Of a DNA stretch of 27,329 nucleotides, positions 1 to 7,221 are shown piece by piece. The notes beneath the pieces are model-generated. The model did not search any database, was not told where the DNA came from, and saw only the letters and a list, made by a program, of their open reading frames with translations. Source of the DNA: Bryobacterales bacterium (GTDB taxonomy: Bacteria; Acidobacteriota; Terriglobia; Bryobacterales; Bryobacteraceae). Numbering within the stretch: the first letter of the stretch is position 1; each line of letters starts with the position of its first letter. The DNA lies in the NCBI GenBank assembly GCA_016789785.1, contig JAEUQE010000113.1, forward strand, positions 1 to 27,329, written 5' to 3'. Both the position numbers and the translations under genes were made by a program.

Positions 1-1
1 T

Positions 2-271
2 TATCCGACCGACGTGCTCAGCTTTCCGGAACCCGCTCCCGGCTTTCTCGGTGAGATCGCGATTTCGGTGGATCGAGCGGCTGCACAGGCAGCGGAGTTT
101 GGGCATACTCTGGAAGAAGAGATTGAGATTCTGATGCTGCATGGGGCGTTGCACCTGAGCGGCATGGATCATGAGAAAGATAAGGGGCAGATGGCACGGG
201 CGGAGTCGAAGTGGCGCAAGCATTTTGGGCTTCCCCGCGGCCTGATTCAGCGCGCGAGGAAGCGGTCATGA
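2..271 (+). CDS. ybeY: Endoribonuclease YbeY, C-terminal part (5' end outside window)
   Basis: YbeY is a zinc-dependent endoribonuclease that acts in 16S rRNA 3'-end maturation and ribosome quality control. The frame is open from base 2 and reads TDVLSFP at its start, a conserved YbeY segment. An internal ATG at 14 is therefore not the true start, and the gene begins before the window. Near the C-terminus LHGALHLSGMDH provides the HxxxHxxxxxH zinc ligands. The stop overlaps the next gene's ATG as ATGA, so the two are translationally coupled. The order ybeY - CBS/CorC protein - era is a common bacterial arrangement. Identity is secure, but only about 89 residues are visible. Confidence 0.95.
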   Translation, partial: YPTDVLSFPEPAPGFLGEIAISVDRAAAQAAEFGHTLEEEIEILMLHGALHLSGMDHEKDKGQMARAESKWRKHFGLPRGLIQRARKRS

Positions 272-1536
272 TCATGATTTTGCTTCCTCTGATCATTCTG
301 CTGGTGGTGACGGCGCTGCTGGTGATCGCCGTGAGCTATGTACATCTGCTGTGCCGGCAAAGCCTACGCATCACCGCGCGCGAACTGCCGTCGCTGCAGT
401 TCTATCGCGAGACTCTGCAGGAGAAACTCGGGATGGATGCCGAAGATGGGGCGCTTGCGTATTCGCTGATCCGGCACTTTGGCATCATCGGCCTCACGAT
501 CACCACGATGGCGATCTTCGCCATCAATGAGCCAATCTGGCAGTCGATTCTCGAAGCGAGCGTGGCAGGTTCGCTTCTGATGCTGCTCACCAGTTATGTG
601 GTGCCGCGGTTTCTTTATACGCGCACGGTGGGACATTGGGCGGTGGCGGTGGTGGGCATTCTGCGGCTGCTCGCGCTCGCGGCGAAGCCCGTGATTGCGA
701 TGCTCGACTTCATTCAGAGCCTCGCCGAACTGACCGACAAAGCGCCCAGCGGTGATCAGGAGCCGACGCAGGAAGAGCACATTGAAGCGCTGATTGAAGC
801 GGGCAAGGAAGAAGGCATCATTCAGGAGAAGGACGAGGAGTTGATTCACTCCGTGGTGGCCTTCGGCGAGAAGACGGTGCGCGAAGTGATGACGCCTCGC
901 CCCAGTATGGTGGCGATCGCCGCGGACAAGAGGCTGGAGGATTTGCGCCAGGTGGTGATCAACGAACAGTACTCGCGCGTGCCGGTGTATGAGAATACCA
1001 TCGACACGATTGCCGGCTTCGTGCATGTGCGCGATATGTTCGAGTTGGATGAGCAGGAGCGCGCGGATCGCGATGTGCGCTCCATGATGCGGCCGATCCG
1101 GAGCGTTCCGGAAACGAAACCGGTGCATCAGCTTCTGCGCGAAATGCAGCGTGACGGCGTGCATATGGTCGCGGTGATCGATGAGTACGGGAACACCGCG
1201 GGGCTCGCGACGATGGAGGATCTGGTGGAAGAGATCCTCGGCGAGATTCGGGATGAGCACGAGCCCGGTGTGGATGCTGTTCCCGAAGGCGAGGGCGTGT
1301 ATGTAGTGGCCGGCAACTTCGATCTGGACAATCTCAAACGATTGATCGACTTCACGCCGGATCAGGAGATAGAGGCAACCACCGTGGGGGGACTTGTGAC
1401 GGAGTGGTCGGGTTGCGTGCCGAAGGCGGGCGAAACCGTGGCACGCGCGGGCATCGTCCTGGAAGTTCTCTCAAGCGACGACCGCCGGGTGGAGCGCGTC
1501 CGCATTCGTAAGGCTCTCAATGGATCTCACAGCTAA
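268..1536 (+). CDS. CorC/HlyC-type CBS-domain membrane protein
   Basis: Predicted inner-membrane protein of 422 residues in the CNNM/CorC (HlyC/CorC) family, linked to Mg2+/Co2+ homeostasis. The N-terminal third has a strongly hydrophobic first helix (residues 2-25) and further hydrophobic segments around 75-150. A CBS pair follows, running from VREVMTPRP through the second half ending near EEILGEI. A C-terminal CorC_HlyC (transporter-associated) domain starts at about residue 345 (VYVVAGNF). I chose the ATG at 268 because it overlaps the ybeY stop (ATGA) and has GAGGA 7 nt upstream. A longer frame from 211 would lie inside ybeY. The gene overlaps era by 17 nt. The family is clear; the transported ion is not visible. 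Confidence 0.88.
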   Translation: MIMILLPLIILLVVTALLVIAVSYVHLLCRQSLRITARELPSLQFYRETLQEKLGMDAEDGALAYSLIRHFGIIGLTITTMAIFAINEPIWQSILEASVAGSLLMLLTSYVVPRFLYTRTVGHWAVAVVGILRLLALAAKPVIAMLDFIQSLAELTDKAPSGDQEPTQEEHIEALIEAGKEEGIIQEKDEELIHSVVAFGEKTVREVMTPRPSMVAIAADKRLEDLRQVVINEQYSRVPVYENTIDTIAGFVHVRDMFELDEQERADRDVRSMMRPIRSVPETKPVHQLLREMQRDGVHMVAVIDEYGNTAGLATMEDLVEEILGEIRDEHEPGVDAVPEGEGVYVVAGNFDLDNLKRLIDFTPDQEIEATTVGGLVTEWSGCVPKAGETVARAGIVLEVLSSDDRRVERVRIRKALNGSHS

Positions 1537-2467
1537 AACATTCCGGTCCGGATTTGTTTCAATTATCGGCAGGCCGAACGCAGGCAAGTCGACGTTGTTG
1601 AACGCGCTGCTCGGTACGAAGCTTGCCATCGTGGCCGACAAACCGCAGACGACGCGTACTTCGATTCAAGGCGTCTGGACGGACACACCGGCCGGTGATC
1701 AGCCTGGTGCGCAGATCGTCTTCCTCGATACACCAGGTATCAACGAAGCGAAGAGTCTGCTGCACAAGCGCATGAACGACAAGATCAAGGAAGCGCTGGA
1801 TGGGCGCGATTTGATCCTTTTTGTGGTGGATGCGAGCCGGCCGTTTGTGAAAGCGGACGAAGAGGCGCTGCGTTGGGTGGAAGGGTTGAAAGTGCCGGTG
1901 CTGCTGGTGCTGAACAAGGTGGACGCGATGGAGTCAAAAGGGGCGCTGCTGCCGTTGATCGCGCACTATGAAGGACTGCGGGAGTTTGCGGAGATCATTC
2001 CCATCTCGGCTTTGGCGGAAGATGGTGTGGAACTGGTTCGCAAGGCGATTTTGGTGCGTCTGCCGGAAGGTCCGCAGTACTTCCCCGATGACTATCTCAC
2101 CAATCAGCCGGAGCGTTTTCTGGTGGCGGAACTGATCCGCGAGAAGATCCTGCACATGACACGCCAGGAAGTGCCCCATGCGGTCGCCGTGATGGTGGAT
2201 CAATGGGAGGAAGTGCCGAAGCCGTCGGGAACGCTCACGCGCATCCTGGCAACCATCCATGTGGAGCGCGCGGGGCAGAAGGCGATTCTGCTCGGAAGCA
2301 AGGGCGAAATGTTGAAGCGCATCGGTACGGCGGCCCGGCTGGACATCGAGCGTCTGTACGATCGCAAGGTATATCTGGAACTGTTCGTGAAGGTGTCGGA
2401 AGGATGGCGCGAGAGGCCGCAGTTTCTGAACGAACTTGATCAATCCGCCGTCTCGCGGACAGATTAG
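1520..2467 (+). CDS. era: GTPase Era
   Basis: Era is a GTPase that binds the 3' end of 16S rRNA and assists 30S subunit maturation. The 315-residue product has all GTPase motifs: G1 GRPNAGKS (17-24), G2 threonines in TTRTS (44-48), G3 DTPG (70-73), G4 NKVD (132-135) and G5 SA (163-164). The C-terminal KH domain carries GSKGEMLKRIG (259-269), which contacts RNA. Length fits the family. The start lies inside the 3' end of the CorC-like gene, so translation is probably coupled. With ybeY upstream this forms a ribosome-maturation cluster. Confidence 0.97.
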   Translation: MDLTAKTFRSGFVSIIGRPNAGKSTLLNALLGTKLAIVADKPQTTRTSIQGVWTDTPAGDQPGAQIVFLDTPGINEAKSLLHKRMNDKIKEALDGRDLILFVVDASRPFVKADEEALRWVEGLKVPVLLVLNKVDAMESKGALLPLIAHYEGLREFAEIIPISALAEDGVELVRKAILVRLPEGPQYFPDDYLTNQPERFLVAELIREKILHMTRQEVPHAVAVMVDQWEEVPKPSGTLTRILATIHVERAGQKAILLGSKGEMLKRIGTAARLDIERLYDRKVYLELFVKVSEGWRERPQFLNELDQSAVSRTD

Positions 2468-2630
2468 CGCCATGGAACACGCGGGGAACAAGCAGCGATC
2501 CTTGCCGCGGCGAAGCGGTCTGCGAGCCGTGGCGCACCGGCGCCCGAACCAGCGTGCCCTCGGCGCAATGCACATCTCAGTGCACGCCTCCGTGCGATCG
2601 GGCTGGTTGAGTTGACGCACAGAGCCGCCC

Positions 2631-3044
2631 ATGGAACACACTCCTCTTACGTTGAGTCAATTGCGCGCCATGACTGGCAAGATGCCGTTCAACCACAGCC
2701 TCGGCTTGCGGATTGCGAAGGTGCATCGGGATGGTGTCACGCTGGAGATTCCGTTTCGCAGTGATCTGAAGAACCTGGTGGGCGGTCTGCATGGCGGTGT
2801 CAGCGCCACGATCGCGGATGCGGCGGTGGGTATCGCGATCCTGCGGCACTTCGGCGGCAAGCGGCGGTGCACCACCGTGGAACTGAAGATCAACTATTTC
2901 CGTCCAATCACTCACGGCAAGATCGTGGCCCGTTCGAAGCTGTTGCGGGTGGGCGCGAATCTTGTTGTTGGCAGTGTGGACCTTCGCGATGGCGATGGAA
3001 AACTCGCCGGCGCCGCGCTTGCCACTTACATGCTGATTGCGTGA
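2631..3044 (+). CDS. PaaI-type hotdog-fold thioesterase
   Basis: A 137-residue single-domain hotdog thioesterase that should hydrolyse acyl-CoA thioesters in the cytoplasm. The PaaI/YbgC-like core is visible: N-x-VGG-LHGG followed by the helix SATIADAAVG (about residues 47-65), then the strand VELKINYFRP (about 84-93) typical of the 4HBT fold. No substrate can be read from the sequence. It sits 163 nt after era. That gap holds no feature I can support, apart from a CCATGGAACAC string near 2470 that recurs at the start of this gene. The start at 2631 gives the usual length and no competing upstream start is in frame. Confidence 0.85.
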   Translation: MEHTPLTLSQLRAMTGKMPFNHSLGLRIAKVHRDGVTLEIPFRSDLKNLVGGLHGGVSATIADAAVGIAILRHFGGKRRCTTVELKINYFRPITHGKIVARSKLLRVGANLVVGSVDLRDGDGKLAGAALATYMLIA

Positions 3045-3091
3045 GATCATGCGAGGAATCGCGTTACGACAGAAACACAAAGCAGATTCGA

Positions 3092-3104
3092 TACACTGAA
3101 TTCA
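3092..3104 (+). promoter_or_regulatory. Possible leaderless promoter of the MoxR gene
   Basis: A -10-like hexamer TACACT (3092-3097) ends 6 nt before the ATG at 3104, so transcription would begin at or within a base of the start codon. No Shine-Dalgarno is present before this ATG. No good -35 box is seen at 16-18 nt spacing, so the call rests on the -10 and the missing SD only. Confidence 0.35.
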
Positions 3105-4087
3105 TGAGCCAGCGGGAACTAGTGGATGCCCCGCCGGCCGAGGTCTCTCTATCCTGGGCTTCTTCGCGAGTCGCCGGACTCGAGGAATCCCTGGGTACGG
3201 CCATCCGGGGCAAGCAGGAAGTGGTGCGCCTGAGTCTGGTGTGCCTGCTTGCGAAGGGGCATCTGTTGATGGAGGACGTGCCGGGGGTCGGCAAGACGAC
3301 GCTCGCCCAGGCGCTGGCGCGTTCGGTCCGCTGCTCGTTCCACAGGCTGCAATTCACCTCGGACATGCTGCCGAGCGATGTGCTCGGTGTCACGATCTAC
3401 AACGCGCACACCTCCGACTTTGAGTTCAAGCCGGGGCCGATCTTTACGAACTTTCTGCTTGGGGATGAAATCAACCGTGCGACGCCGAAGACACAGTCGG
3501 CCCTGCTGGAAGCAATGAATGAGCGTCAGATCACGATCGATGGGCGGCCGTATCCACTGGCTGAGCCGTTCATGGTGATTGCGACGCAGAACCCGGTGGA
3601 GCATCACGGCACGTATCCGCTGCCGGAGTCGCAGTTGGACCGTTTTCTGATGCGCCTGCGGATCGGCTATCCGGACGCGGCGGCGGAGCGCGAGATTCTT
3701 CGCGATACGATGCGCCCGCACGTGGAATCCGGCCCGATTCTCACGGCGCAGGAGTTGATCCAATTGCAGGCAGTGTCGCCCAAGGTGCGGGTGGACGATG
3801 CTCTCATCGACTACATGCTCGCGATTGTCGCCAAGACTCGCGATCATGATTCGCTTTCGCTTGGCGTGAGCCCGCGCGGCGCTCAGGCGCTGTACCGGGC
3901 GACGCAGGCGCTCGCCTTGGTGGAAGGCCGCGAGTACGCAATTCCGGATGACGTGAAGCGTCTGGTGGTGCCAGTATTCGCGCATCGCGTCGTGTTGAAT
4001 AACCGGGTCGCGCCGTTGCAGCGCTCGCACGACCTGGCGGACCGGATCCTCCAGGAGATCCTTACTTTCGTCGAAGTCCCCTTATAA
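3104..4087 (+). CDS. MoxR-family AAA+ ATPase
   Basis: Cytoplasmic AAA+ chaperone-like ATPase of the MoxR family, 327 residues. Visible motifs are Walker A PGVGKTT (60-66), Walker B LLGDE (118-122), sensor 1 ATQNP (160-164) and the conserved SQLDRF near 177-182. A C-terminal lid domain contains the GVSPRGAQAL motif. MoxR proteins usually work with a DUF58 / von Willebrand-type partner encoded next door. Here the next gene is a YchF-like NTPase and no DUF58 gene is in view, so this copy is an orphan. The frame stays open far upstream, to 2867, but that would overlap the thioesterase gene. The ATG at 3104 gives normal family length. The stop lies inside the possible -10 of the next gene. Confidence 0.9.
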   Translation: MSQRELVDAPPAEVSLSWASSRVAGLEESLGTAIRGKQEVVRLSLVCLLAKGHLLMEDVPGVGKTTLAQALARSVRCSFHRLQFTSDMLPSDVLGVTIYNAHTSDFEFKPGPIFTNFLLGDEINRATPKTQSALLEAMNERQITIDGRPYPLAEPFMVIATQNPVEHHGTYPLPESQLDRFLMRLRIGYPDAAAEREILRDTMRPHVESGPILTAQELIQLQAVSPKVRVDDALIDYMLAIVAKTRDHDSLSLGVSPRGAQALYRATQALALVEGREYAIPDDVKRLVVPVFAHRVVLNNRVAPLQRSHDLADRILQEILTFVEVPL

Positions 4088-4099
4088 GATTCATCGCAA
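4083..4099 (+). promoter_or_regulatory. Possible short-leader promoter of the YchF-like gene
   Basis: TATAAG (4083-4088) overlaps the MoxR stop codon and lies 10 nt before the ATG at 4099, predicting a leader of only about 4 nt. No Shine-Dalgarno precedes the ATG. A CTTACT string around 4061 is a poor -35 match. Moderate to low support. Confidence 0.3.
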
Positions 4100-5169
4100 T
4101 GAGAACAGCAATTATTGGACTGCCCATGACGGGCAAAACCTCTCTCTTTACCATCCTCACGGGCGTGCATGAAGCCACTCGTCTCGGATCGCTTGAAACG
4201 CGGATAGGCATCGCCAAAGTGCCCGATATACGGCTGGAGGAACTGGCAAAGATCTTTAGTCCGCCGAAGGTCACCCATGCCGTGGTGGAGTACGTCGACT
4301 TTCCGGCGATCTCGAAAGAAGCGTTGCGCGAGCCTTCGTATCTGGCAAGCCTGCGCGTGGTGGATGCGCTGGCGCACGTGCTGCGCGTGTTCGAAGATCC
4401 GACAGTTCCGCATGAAAAGGAAACTGTGGATCCGGTCCGCGATCGCGACGATGTGGATACGGAGTTGATTGTGAGCGATCTGGTGGTGGTGGAAAAGCGG
4501 CTGGAGCGCGTGGACAAGGATCGCAAGAAGATCAAGAGTCCCGAACTGGATCATGAGCACGAGTTGCTGATCCGGTGCAAGGATACGTTGGAGGCGAACA
4601 CACCTCTGCGCGAAATGAAGTTGACCGATGATGAGGAGAAGCGCATCCGCGGCTTTCAGTTTCTCTCGCAGAAGCCGATGCTGTATGTGCTGAATCTCGG
4701 AGAAGAGAACGCGGCGAATCTCAACGGGATTGAGCAGAGCTATCGCGAGAAGCTGGGCGCGAAGCCGAATACCTACGTCACCGCGGTGTGCGGCAAGATC
4801 GAAGCGGAACTGGCGGAACTGCCTGTGGAGGAATCGGCGGAGTTGATGGCGAGCTATGGCCTGACAGAGCCGGGGCTCAACCGTTTGATCTCGGCCACCT
4901 ACACGCTGCTGGGTTTGATGAGCTTTCTCACCGCGGGCGAGACCGAAGTGCGTGCCTGGACCATTCCTGTGCATTGCACCGCAGTGAAGGCGGCGGGCGC
5001 GATTCATAGCGACTTTGAGAAGAAGTTCATTCGTGCCGAGGTGGTGAATTGGAAATCGCTGGTGGACCTTGGCGGGTACTCGGGCTTGCGCGAGAAAGGG
5101 TTGCTGCGGCTGGAAGGGAAGGAATACATTGTCAAGGACGGGGATGTGCTGGTGATTCGGCACAGCTAG
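4099..5169 (+). CDS. YchF-like NTPase with TGS/DUF933 domain, degenerate G3 motif
   Basis: A 356-residue Obg/YchF-related P-loop protein. The P-loop is GLPMTGKTS (7-15). The C-terminal 80 residues (VRAWTIP ... IHSDFEKKFIRAEVV ... VKDGDVLVIR) match the YchF TGS/DUF933 domain very well. The switch region is unusual. Canonical YchF has a D-x-A-G-L-V-x-G-A motif, but here the equivalent is D67-F-P-A followed by ISKEA, without the G3 glycine. The base-binding position reads NLGE (199-202), keeping the N and E of the YchF ATP-specific NxxE. It may be a YchF paralogue with altered hydrolysis, so I do not assign ychF itself. A region of about 60 acidic/basic residues around 100-180 is probably the family's helical insertion. 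Confidence 0.85.
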   Translation: MRTAIIGLPMTGKTSLFTILTGVHEATRLGSLETRIGIAKVPDIRLEELAKIFSPPKVTHAVVEYVDFPAISKEALREPSYLASLRVVDALAHVLRVFEDPTVPHEKETVDPVRDRDDVDTELIVSDLVVVEKRLERVDKDRKKIKSPELDHEHELLIRCKDTLEANTPLREMKLTDDEEKRIRGFQFLSQKPMLYVLNLGEENAANLNGIEQSYREKLGAKPNTYVTAVCGKIEAELAELPVEESAELMASYGLTEPGLNRLISATYTLLGLMSFLTAGETEVRAWTIPVHCTAVKAAGAIHSDFEKKFIRAEVVNWKSLVDLGGYSGLREKGLLRLEGKEYIVKDGDVLVIRHS

Positions 5170-5320
5170 TGTACGGAGCTGTCAGCGATCAGTGCTCAGC
5201 TTTCAGCCAAGCTGGATGGGCGGCGCGTGGGAGGCTGGGATCTGATGGGTCGCCGGCGGTAGATCGCCGAATTGCCGAAGTGCTGGACTAAAGTAACTGC
5301 GAAACAGGTGCTCCGAAACA

Positions 5321-7180
5321 ATGTTGCCCTTTCTTGTTCTTGTGCTCGCCGCGCCTTCCTTGTGCGCGCAGGCTCCGCCTCCGAATCCGCCGCCCTACAA
5401 ACTTGCGGCTGAAGAGAGCGCGGCGGTGCGGGCGAAGATGTCGCTGCTGGATGAGCGGATCAAGGCGCTTCGATTGGTCTCGCCGGCAGCTTCGCTGCAC
5501 GAAGTGGAGATCTACCACAAGGCCGCCGACTTCATTCTGCGGCATCCGGAAGAGTTCCTTACGAAGGCGTACTACGAGAACACACTCAAGGTGTTGGATG
5601 CCGGCGTGGCGCGGGCGGCGGAGGTTGCGGCAGGTAAACCGTCGTGGCCTGCCCGCAAGGGGCGAGTGGTGCGAGCCTACCAGTCACGCGTGGATGGAAG
5701 CGTGCAGCCATACATGATGATCGTGCCCGAAAGCTATGACGGCCTTACGCCGATGCGTTTGGATCTGGTGCTGCATGGCCGCAACGCACGGCTCAATGAG
5801 GTGAGCTTTCTCGCCGATGCCGAGTGGGGCAAGCCGGTCACTCCGCAGTCCGATCGTCTGGAACTGCATGTCTACGGGCGCACGAACAATGCGTATCGCT
5901 GGGCCGGGGAGACCGATGTGTTTGAGGCGCTCGATGCCGCGGAGGCGCACTACCGCGTCGACCCGAATCGCATCGTGCTGCGGGGCTTCTCCATGGGTGG
6001 CGCGGGCACGTGGCATATCGGTCTGCATCATCCGGACCGGTGGGCGGCGATGGAGGCGGGCGCAGGTTTCACGGATACGAAGGGGCATGCGAAGATCGCG
6101 AATGCGCCCTCACATGAGACCGCGGCCTGGACCATCTACGATGCTTATCTCTATGCGCGCAACTCCGCAATGCTCCCCTCAGTGGGTTATGGGAGCATCG
6201 ACGATCCGCAACTGCGGGCGGCGAAGCTGGTGGAAGAGCAACTGGCGAAGGAAACGCTGGCGCCCACGGATTTGCGGACGCTGTTTCTGATTGGTCCCGC
6301 CGTGGGACACAAGTTCGCGCCGGAGAGCAAGAAGGAGTCCGAGGCGTTCTTGCAGAGGGCTCTGGTTGCGGGACGCAAGACGCCTGATCGTGTGCGGTTC
6401 GTCACCTACACGACACGCTACAACCGCTGTTTCTGGATTCGTGTGGAGGGTCTGGAGAAGCACTACGAGCGTGCCGAGATCGATGCGCAGCGCGAGGGCA
6501 CGAAGGTTCGCATTGAGGCGAAGGGTGTCAGCCGCATCGCGCTGGAAGGTGCATCGGAAGTCGAGATTGACGGGCAGACACTGCGGAACCCGCGAGAGAT
6601 CGAAAGGCGTAACGGCAAATGGGGGCCGGCTTCGAATGCGAAGGCGCTGCGAAAACGGCACGGTTTGCAGGGACCGATTGACGATGCGTTTCTCGATAGC
6701 TTCCTTTGCGTACGCCCCACGGGTCAGCCGCGAGACATGAGTTCGCATCGTGCCGCGCTCGACCGGTTGGAGGTGTTCCGGCGCGATTACGACAAGTATC
6801 TGCGCGGCGATATCCGGATCAAGAACGATACCGAGGTCAGCGATGCCGATATCGCCAGTCACAATCTTGTGTTGTTCGGTGATCCAGGCAGCAACAAGCT
6901 GATGGCGCGCGTGCTCGGCAAGATGCCGTTGGGCTGGGATGCGAAGTCGGTACGCGTGGGTGCGAGGAAGTTCGAGGGCGAGAATCAACTGCTGGTGGCG
7001 ATCTATCCGAATCCGCTGAATCCGAACAAGTATGTGGTGATCAACTCCGGCCACACCTTTGGAGAGCGGGATTTCAAGGGCACGAATGCTCTGCTGTACC
7101 CGAGGCTGGGGGACTGGGCGGTGTTCGACGCGAAAGGCAACCTGCGCGAGGCGGGCTTCTTCAACGAGCGCTGGGAGTAA
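5321..7180 (+). CDS. Secreted alpha/beta-hydrolase (prolyl-oligopeptidase-like serine hydrolase)
   Basis: 619 residues with a short Sec signal peptide (hydrophobic residues 3-14, probable cleavage near CAQA at 15-18), so likely periplasmic or exported. A helical N-terminal part (about 25-110) precedes an alpha/beta-hydrolase domain with the oxyanion strand DLVLHGR (about 149-155) and the nucleophile elbow GFSMGG (Ser224). His330 in VGHKF is a plausible catalytic histidine. The region after about 350 is a beta-rich C-terminal extension with a late hydrolase-like segment (YPNPLNPNKYVVINSGH). Proteins of this plan occur in acidobacteria and planctomycetes as uncharacterised peptidases or esterases. 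The substrate is unknown. The sulfatase gene starts 41 nt downstream, suggesting joint use in polymer breakdown. No clear Shine-Dalgarno precedes the ATG. Confidence 0.8.
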   Translation: MLPFLVLVLAAPSLCAQAPPPNPPPYKLAAEESAAVRAKMSLLDERIKALRLVSPAASLHEVEIYHKAADFILRHPEEFLTKAYYENTLKVLDAGVARAAEVAAGKPSWPARKGRVVRAYQSRVDGSVQPYMMIVPESYDGLTPMRLDLVLHGRNARLNEVSFLADAEWGKPVTPQSDRLELHVYGRTNNAYRWAGETDVFEALDAAEAHYRVDPNRIVLRGFSMGGAGTWHIGLHHPDRWAAMEAGAGFTDTKGHAKIANAPSHETAAWTIYDAYLYARNSAMLPSVGYGSIDDPQLRAAKLVEEQLAKETLAPTDLRTLFLIGPAVGHKFAPESKKESEAFLQRALVAGRKTPDRVRFVTYTTRYNRCFWIRVEGLEKHYERAEIDAQREGTKVRIEAKGVSRIALEGASEVEIDGQTLRNPREIERRNGKWGPASNAKALRKRHGLQGPIDDAFLDSFLCVRPTGQPRDMSSHRAALDRLEVFRRDYDKYLRGDIRIKNDTEVSDADIASHNLVLFGDPGSNKLMARVLGKMPLGWDAKSVRVGARKFEGENQLLVAIYPNPLNPNKYVVINSGHTFGERDFKGTNALLYPRLGDWAVFDAKGNLREAGFFNERWE

Positions 7181-7207
7181 GCGGACAGCGGGGACTGCAC
7201 CGGGAAC

Positions 7208-7214
7208 AAGGAGG
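7208..7214 (+). promoter_or_regulatory. Shine-Dalgarno that fixes the sulfatase start
   Basis: AAGGAGG lies 7 nt before the ATG at 7222, an ideal spacing. The in-frame GTG at 7216 is only 1 nt away and is therefore rejected as the start. Confidence 0.8.
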
Positions 7215-7221
7215 CGTGCCG

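Noticed and set aside
364..1260. Long antisense frames opposite the CorC-like, era, MoxR/YchF, hydrolase and epimerase genes
   Set aside because: His/Arg-rich mirror frames typical of GC-rich coding DNA. The genes on the opposite strand have clear family motifs.
2472..2615. 47-codon frame between era and the thioesterase gene
   Set aside because: Starts with ATG but is Arg-rich, lacks an SD and has no recognisable pattern.
2867..3103. N-terminal extension of MoxR
   Set aside because: It overlaps the thioesterase gene in another frame and is low in protein-like pattern.
5170..5320. CAG-rich near repeats after the YchF-like gene (around 5180-5205)
   Set aside because: Two imperfect copies of a short GCTxTCAGC string; too little to call a repeat element or RNA.
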